From: JBNJEL01 sp051745835
GTDB lineage: Bacteria > Bacillota > Halanaerobiia > Halobacteroidales > Acetohalobiaceae
Direction: 5' to 3'
DNA length: 27,766 nucleotides
Assembly (NCBI GenBank): GCA_051745835.1
Contig: JBNJEL010000014.1
Span: forward strand, 1-27,766
The translations under genes and the position numbers were made by a program. Shown in pieces: positions 24,476-27,766 of this stretch; position 1 is the stretch's first letter; each line of letters opens with the position of its first letter. The notes below the pieces were generated by a model. The model was not told where the DNA came from. It made no database searches and saw only the letters and a list, made by a program, of their open reading frames with translations.

Positions 24476-24643
24476 ATGGTTGATAGCCAAACTTCTGATT
24501 ATCAAAGTGGAACAGAATTAAGAGTTAAAGAGATTGAAATTAGTAAGATGAAAGAAGGATATCACCAGATGGGAGAGATTAATTTAGAGTTAGCAGAAGA
24601 AGGTCTATTAGCCCAAGAGGAAGCTATTAGATATTATGAATAA
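24476..24643 (+). CDS. 55-residue stand-alone antitoxin C-terminal-segment protein
   Basis: A small gene whose residues 19-45 (EIEISKMKEGYHQMGEINL, then ELAEEG) match the C-terminal part of the antitoxin encoded at 24843 (EEIKEEMKQGYLEMGRINL, then ELAEDN). The same region of EndoAI-type antitoxins includes the MazF-contacting segment. It has no ribbon-helix-helix DNA-binding part; the first 18 residues (MVDSQTSDYQSGTELRVK) are unrelated. AAGGGGAG precedes the ATG. It has its own consensus promoter and a closing hairpin, so it looks like a designed unit rather than debris. It may neutralise or tune the MazF encoded 480 bases downstream, but this is inference. Confidence 0.7.
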   Translation: MVDSQTSDYQSGTELRVKEIEISKMKEGYHQMGEINLELAEEGLLAQEEAIRYYE

Positions 24644-24657
24644 GTTAATGATTTTAA

Positions 24658-24688
24658 AATAAGAGGCGTGTGCTAAGCGCCTCTTATT
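24658..24688 (+). terminator. hairpin after the small antitoxin-tail gene
   Basis: AATAAGAGGCG and CGCCTCTTATT form an 11-bp perfect stem with a 9-base loop. The following sequence is CCTTT rather than a clean T-run, so termination strength is uncertain. Confidence 0.6.
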
Positions 24689-24775
24689 CCTTTGGCTATT
24701 ATTAAATCTGGATGAATATTATAGAGGTAGATGTAGAAACTAATGATTAATTAAGTCTATAAATAGAAGTATTAA

Positions 24776-24820
24776 TTAACAGAAGTATGTAAGCTAGCAT
24801 ATACTGTCATTAACTAGTTA
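24776..24820 (+). promoter_or_regulatory. promoter and possible operator of the mazEF pair
   Basis: TTAACA (24776-24781), an 18-base spacer and TATACT (24800-24805). Just downstream is the palindrome TAACTAGTTA (24811-24820), and GCTAGC lies inside the spacer; either could be the binding site of the ribbon-helix-helix antitoxin, as these systems are often autoregulated. Confidence 0.45.
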
Positions 24821-24842
24821 TATTTGCCGGAGGTGCTTTGCT

Positions 24843-25118
24843 GTGACTAACTTAAAGCGGGTAATGATTAGTCTGCCAGATAATCTATTACAGGAAGTAG
24901 ATGGTGTGGCTAAGGAAGAGAATCAAAATCGCAGTGAATTTATACGTAAGGCGATGAAGTTATATATTGCTGAGCTGCGTAGGGAAGAGATTAAAGAAGA
25001 GATGAAGCAGGGCTATTTAGAAATGGGCAGAATTAATTTGGAGTTGGCAGAGGATAATATTAAGATTGAGAATCGAGCATTCTTTAAGTATGAAGATAAT
25101 ATAGCGGAGCGTGGATAG
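24843..25118 (+). CDS. mazE: ribbon-helix-helix antitoxin, EndoAI/MazE-like
   Basis: 91 residues. The N-terminal 50 (LKRVMISLPDNLLQEVDGVA, then RSEFIRKAMKLYI) form a CopG-type ribbon-helix-helix for dimerisation and DNA binding. The C-terminal part (GYLEMGRINLELAEDN) corresponds to the segment by which B. subtilis EndoAI contacts and blocks its toxin. The start is GTG 24843, with GGAGGTG at 24829. It lies two bases before the toxin gene, the usual antitoxin-first order. A truncated relative of its tail is encoded at 24476. Confidence 0.9.
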   Translation: MTNLKRVMISLPDNLLQEVDGVAKEENQNRSEFIRKAMKLYIAELRREEIKEEMKQGYLEMGRINLELAEDNIKIENRAFFKYEDNIAERG

Positions 25119-25120
25119 TT

Positions 25121-25471
25121 GTGGCTATTAAACGAGGAGATGTATTTTATGCTGATTTGAATCCGGTAGTAGGTTCAGAACAGGGCGGAATTAGACCAGT
25201 ATTAGTAATTCAAAATGATATTGGTAATAAGTATAGTCCGACAGTAATTGTAGCAGCTATTACTTCTAAGATTAAGAAGGGCAAGCTGCCTACTCATGTT
25301 GAAATAGATGCGGATGAGTATAATTTAGATAAGGATTCGGTTATCTTATTAGAACAGATTAGAACAATCGATAAAAAGAGGTTACGCCGGGAAGTGACAC
25401 ATCTAAATGAGGGGATAGTAAAGAAGGTTAACGAAGCATTAGAGATTAGTGTGGGACTAATAGATTTATAA
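25121..25471 (+). CDS. mazF: MazF/EndoA-type mRNA interferase toxin
   Basis: 116 residues, full length for the EndoA family. It begins IKRGDVFYADLNPVVGSEQGGIRPVLVIQND, with the active-site Arg in GGIRPVLV and the catalytic Thr/Ser in VAAITSK. The C-terminal VILLEQIRTIDKKRL segment also matches. Such enzymes cut single-stranded RNA at short sequences; B. subtilis EndoA cuts UACAU, but specificity here is unknown. The start is GTG 25121, two bases after the antitoxin stop, so the two are cotranslated. The gene is intact. The terminator at 25495 closes the unit. Confidence 0.94.
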   Translation: MAIKRGDVFYADLNPVVGSEQGGIRPVLVIQNDIGNKYSPTVIVAAITSKIKKGKLPTHVEIDADEYNLDKDSVILLEQIRTIDKKRLRREVTHLNEGIVKKVNEALEISVGLIDL

Positions 25472-25494
25472 TTACAGATTTAGACAGTGAGGGG

Positions 25495-25526
25495 AGCTAT
25501 TAATCTTATAAGATTAATAGCTTTTT
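25495..25526 (+). terminator. intrinsic terminator of mazEF
   Basis: A perfect 28-base palindrome, AGCTATTAATCTTA joined to its complement, followed by TTTTT. Confidence 0.85.
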
Positions 25527-25549
25527 AGTATTATTGAAGGGGGTTAAGC

Positions 25550-26749
25550 ATGAAAAGAGAGATTAAAGAGGCAATTGATAATTTGGAAGAAGAGATAATT
25601 AGGTGGCGGCGTGCAATACATAAAGAACCGGAACTGGGGTTTGCTGAACATAAGACGGCAGCTAAGATTATTGATATCTTAACTGCTACTGATTTAGAGG
25701 TACAATCTGGGATAGCTCAAACTGGGGTAGTAGCTAATTTGCGATTAGATGAACAGTTACCTACGTTAGCTTTACGGGCGGATATGGATGCTTTACCGAT
25801 TAATGAAGAGACGGATGTAGAGTATACTTCTGAGATAGAAGGGGTAATGCATGCTTGCGGTCATGATGGTCATGTAGCAATTTTATTAGGTACAGCAGTA
25901 ATTCTCAATCAATTTCGCGACAAGTTAGATCTTAATCTACGTTTTATCTTTCAGCCTGCCGAAGAAGGTCCCGGTGGCGCTAAACCGATGATTGAAGCTG
26001 GCGTATTAGATGGTGTTGATGGAATTGTGGGTTTACATCTTAATACTGATGACTTAATCGGAGAGATTGAAATTAAAGAAGGAGCCTTTTCAGCAGCAGT
26101 AGATCAGATTAGATTAAGTATCTTAGGAGCTGGAGGACACGGAGCGGCACCACACCAGACAGTTGACGCTATCTCCATAGCAGCTCAAGTGATTAATTCA
26201 TTACAGACGATAGTCAGCAGACGAATTGATCCTCAACAATCAGTAGTTCTATCACTCGGCAAGATTAACGGCGGTTATCGACATAATGTCATTGCTGATC
26301 AAGTAGATATTGAGGGAACAGTGAGAACAATTGATCCTGAAATTAGAGAAGAACTGCCGCAGATGATTGAAGATATAATTAGTGGAATTGTGCACAGTCA
26401 GCAGGCAGACTATAAGTTAGAGTATGAATCTGGTTATCCGATCTTATTTAATGATGCTGCTTTGGTTGATCAATTAGAGCGCACCTTTCAAGCTACAGCA
26501 GAAATAGAGCAGGTTACTCGGGTTGATAATCCTTCAATGGGCGCTGAGGATTTTGCTTACTACTGTCAAGAGGTACCGGGAGCTTTCTATAGGTTAGGAG
26601 CTGGTAAGTTTCCTGATTGTTCTTATCCTGGTCATCATCCTCAATTTAACTTTGATGAACGCGCTTTAAAGTTAGGAGTTATCTCAATGGTAGAAGTTGT
26701 GTTAAATCATAATCTGAAACAAGGAGAAGGCAACAGTAATCTAGAATAG
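25550..26749 (+). CDS. M20-family metal-dependent amidohydrolase (N-acyl amino acid / hippurate hydrolase type)
   Basis: 399 residues, the usual length. It starts RWRRAIHKEPELGFAEHKTA. Metal-binding motifs are HACGHDGH (Cys103, His105), PAEEGPGGAKPMIEAG and GLHLN; the C-terminal metal His lies in YPGHHPQFNFDE. The inserted dimerisation domain (about 185-295) contains GGHGAAPHQTVDAI. It hydrolyses N-acyl amino acids or related amides; family members include N-acetyldiaminopimelate deacetylase and auxin-conjugate hydrolases, so the substrate is open. GGGGG precedes the ATG. The ECF S component 45 bases downstream may import a related compound or a vitamin; no terminator separates them. Confidence 0.88.
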   Translation: MKREIKEAIDNLEEEIIRWRRAIHKEPELGFAEHKTAAKIIDILTATDLEVQSGIAQTGVVANLRLDEQLPTLALRADMDALPINEETDVEYTSEIEGVMHACGHDGHVAILLGTAVILNQFRDKLDLNLRFIFQPAEEGPGGAKPMIEAGVLDGVDGIVGLHLNTDDLIGEIEIKEGAFSAAVDQIRLSILGAGGHGAAPHQTVDAISIAAQVINSLQTIVSRRIDPQQSVVLSLGKINGGYRHNVIADQVDIEGTVRTIDPEIREELPQMIEDIISGIVHSQQADYKLEYESGYPILFNDAALVDQLERTFQATAEIEQVTRVDNPSMGAEDFAYYCQEVPGAFYRLGAGKFPDCSYPGHHPQFNFDERALKLGVISMVEVVLNHNLKQGEGNSNLE

Positions 26750-26793
26750 GTATTGATAAGAGTGATATCTTTCTTAAGTGGAGGTTTATTAGA

Positions 26794-27300
26794 ATGAAGT
26801 TGAGTACAGAAAAAGTAGCCTTAGTAGGAGTCTTGGGAGCAATTACGATTGTTCTAGGGATGACTCCATTAGGCTTTGTACCAGTTCCTACGCCGGCTGG
26901 TTCAGCAACGATCATGCATATTCCTGTAATTATTGGAGCAATTTTAGAGGGGCCATTAGTCGGCGGTTTAATTGGATTAATTTTTGGAGTCTTTAGCTTT
27001 ATTAGAGCTGGGAATCCTTTTGTAGCTGATCCTGTAATCGGTATTCTGCCTCGAATTCTGATTGGAGTATTAGCGGGATATAGTTATAGGATATTTTCAC
27101 GTCGGGTTATCTCTGTACCACTAGCAGCAGCGGTGGGAACTATCACTAATACCGTAGGTGTATTATCGTTAGCTGTCTGGCGCGATTATCTACCAGCAAA
27201 AGCAGCTCAGGCTGTTGGAGTGACACATGGAGTTCCAGAAGTAGTAGTAGCGGTTATTATTACTATGTTAGTGATGAAAGTTTTAGCTAATCAACAGTAG
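26794..27300 (+). CDS. ECF transporter substrate-binding (S) component
   Basis: 168 residues, five to six hydrophobic segments, an integral membrane protein. The N-terminal pattern VALVGVLGAITIVLGMTPLG followed by HIPVIIGAILEGP, GLIFGVFSF and PRILIGVLAGY is typical of vitamin-type S components. The best resemblance is to the pantothenate/cofactor-type group, but the substrate cannot be fixed. The shared EcfA/EcfT module is not in the window, so it would belong to a group II system using a module encoded elsewhere. GGAGG lies 9 bases or so before the ATG. Confidence 0.83.
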   Translation: MKLSTEKVALVGVLGAITIVLGMTPLGFVPVPTPAGSATIMHIPVIIGAILEGPLVGGLIGLIFGVFSFIRAGNPFVADPVIGILPRILIGVLAGYSYRIFSRRVISVPLAAAVGTITNTVGVLSLAVWRDYLPAKAAQAVGVTHGVPEVVVAVIITMLVMKVLANQQ

Positions 27301-27383
27301 TGAGTCTATTTTAGATACGCATTGAATAAAAGATTAGTGAAGTGTTTAATCTAGAAGTAAGTTTTATGAATGGGGGGAGAGCA

Positions 27384-27766
27384 ATGATAAAATTAACTAC
27401 GGCTAGTCCAGAAGAGACTATCAAGTTAGGAACTAAGATAGGTAAGGTCTTAAATAGCGGCGATATTATCTGCTTACAAGGAGATTTAGGTGCCGGTAAG
27501 ACCTATTTAGCTAAAGGTATTTTAAAAGGATTGGGTGTAGATGAGGAGATTACCAGTCCTACTTATACCTTGATTAATGAATATCAAGGAAGATTACCTG
27601 CCTATCATATTGACCTCTATCGTGTATCAGATTATAGAGAACTGCATGATATCGGTTTAGAAGATTATTTATATGACGATGGAGTATCAATTATTGAATG
27701 GCCCGATAAAGCAGGTCCTTTGATGCCTGATAACTACTTAAATATTACAATTAAGAGTCAAGAAGA
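27384..27766 (+). CDS. tsaE: tRNA threonylcarbamoyladenosine biosynthesis ATPase TsaE, N-terminal part
   Basis: The first ~127 residues of a ~150-residue protein; the gene runs off the window. Walker A is GDLGAGKTYL (Gly33-Leu42). The family motifs ITSPTYTLINEY, YHIDLYRV and IIEWPDKAG are clear. It works with TsaB and TsaD in making t6A37 in tRNAs that read ANN codons. GGGGGGAG precedes the ATG at 27384. Bacterial tsaB often follows, which would be outside the window. Confidence 0.94.
   Translation, partial: MIKLTTASPEETIKLGTKIGKVLNSGDIICLQGDLGAGKTYLAKGILKGLGVDEEITSPTYTLINEYQGRLPAYHIDLYRVSDYRELHDIGLEDYLYDDGVSIIEWPDKAGPLMPDNYLNITIKSQE

Overview
The window reads as chromosome from a low-GC Gram-positive-type anaerobe. 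Evidence: strong AGGAGG-type ribosome binding sites, frequent GTG/TTG starts, a glmS ribozyme ahead of glmS, a Firmicutes-type EndoAI/EndoA (MazEF) module and a 2[4Fe-4S] ferredoxin. Many housekeeping proteins are rich in Asp/Glu, which would suit a halophile such as a member of Halanaerobiales; that assignment is inference.

Layout. (1) 1-3540: end of a branched-chain amino acid operon, leuC (partial)-leuD-leuB-cimA, closed by a terminator near 3651-3682. (2) About 3700-8880: a visibly A+T-rich accessory block with different codon use. It holds three same-strand genes: a large four-TM membrane protein, an HNH-type zinc-motif protein and an endonuclease/exonuclease/phosphatase-fold protein. 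Each gene is followed by a diverged copy of one ~135-bp imperfect-inverted-repeat element. The gene-element-gene-element-gene-element order resembles an integron-style cassette array without an integrase in view. A 26-bp perfect palindrome lies upstream of the first gene. (3) 8914-11147: a minus-strand cupin gene with its own terminator, then divergent fetAB-like iron-export ABC genes. (4) 11194-14394: an SDR oxidoreductase, a cysteine-free carboxymuconolactone-decarboxylase-family protein, a DUF1858-type CxxC protein, a hemerythrin-like protein, a soluble chemotaxis-receptor-like protein and a small ferredoxin, which together look like redox or metal handling. (5) 14492-18780: an FAH-family hydrolase, then glmM, the glmS ribozyme and glmS, the UDP-GlcNAc precursor route. 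(6) 18919-22001: acpS, a bifunctional NAD(P)H-hydrate repair enzyme, a CBS-pair protein and an ElbB-like protein, tightly packed. (7) 22006-24347: an SF1 helicase with an N-terminal DbpA-like RNA-binding domain. (8) 24401-25526: a stand-alone 55-residue protein matching only the C-terminal toxin-binding segment of the nearby antitoxin, with its own promoter and hairpin, followed by the complete antitoxin/MazF pair. (9) 25550-27766: an M20 amidohydrolase, an ECF transporter S component and the start of tsaE.

The best candidates for something undescribed are the repeat-separated cassette block (2) and the orphan antitoxin-tail gene beside mazEF (8).
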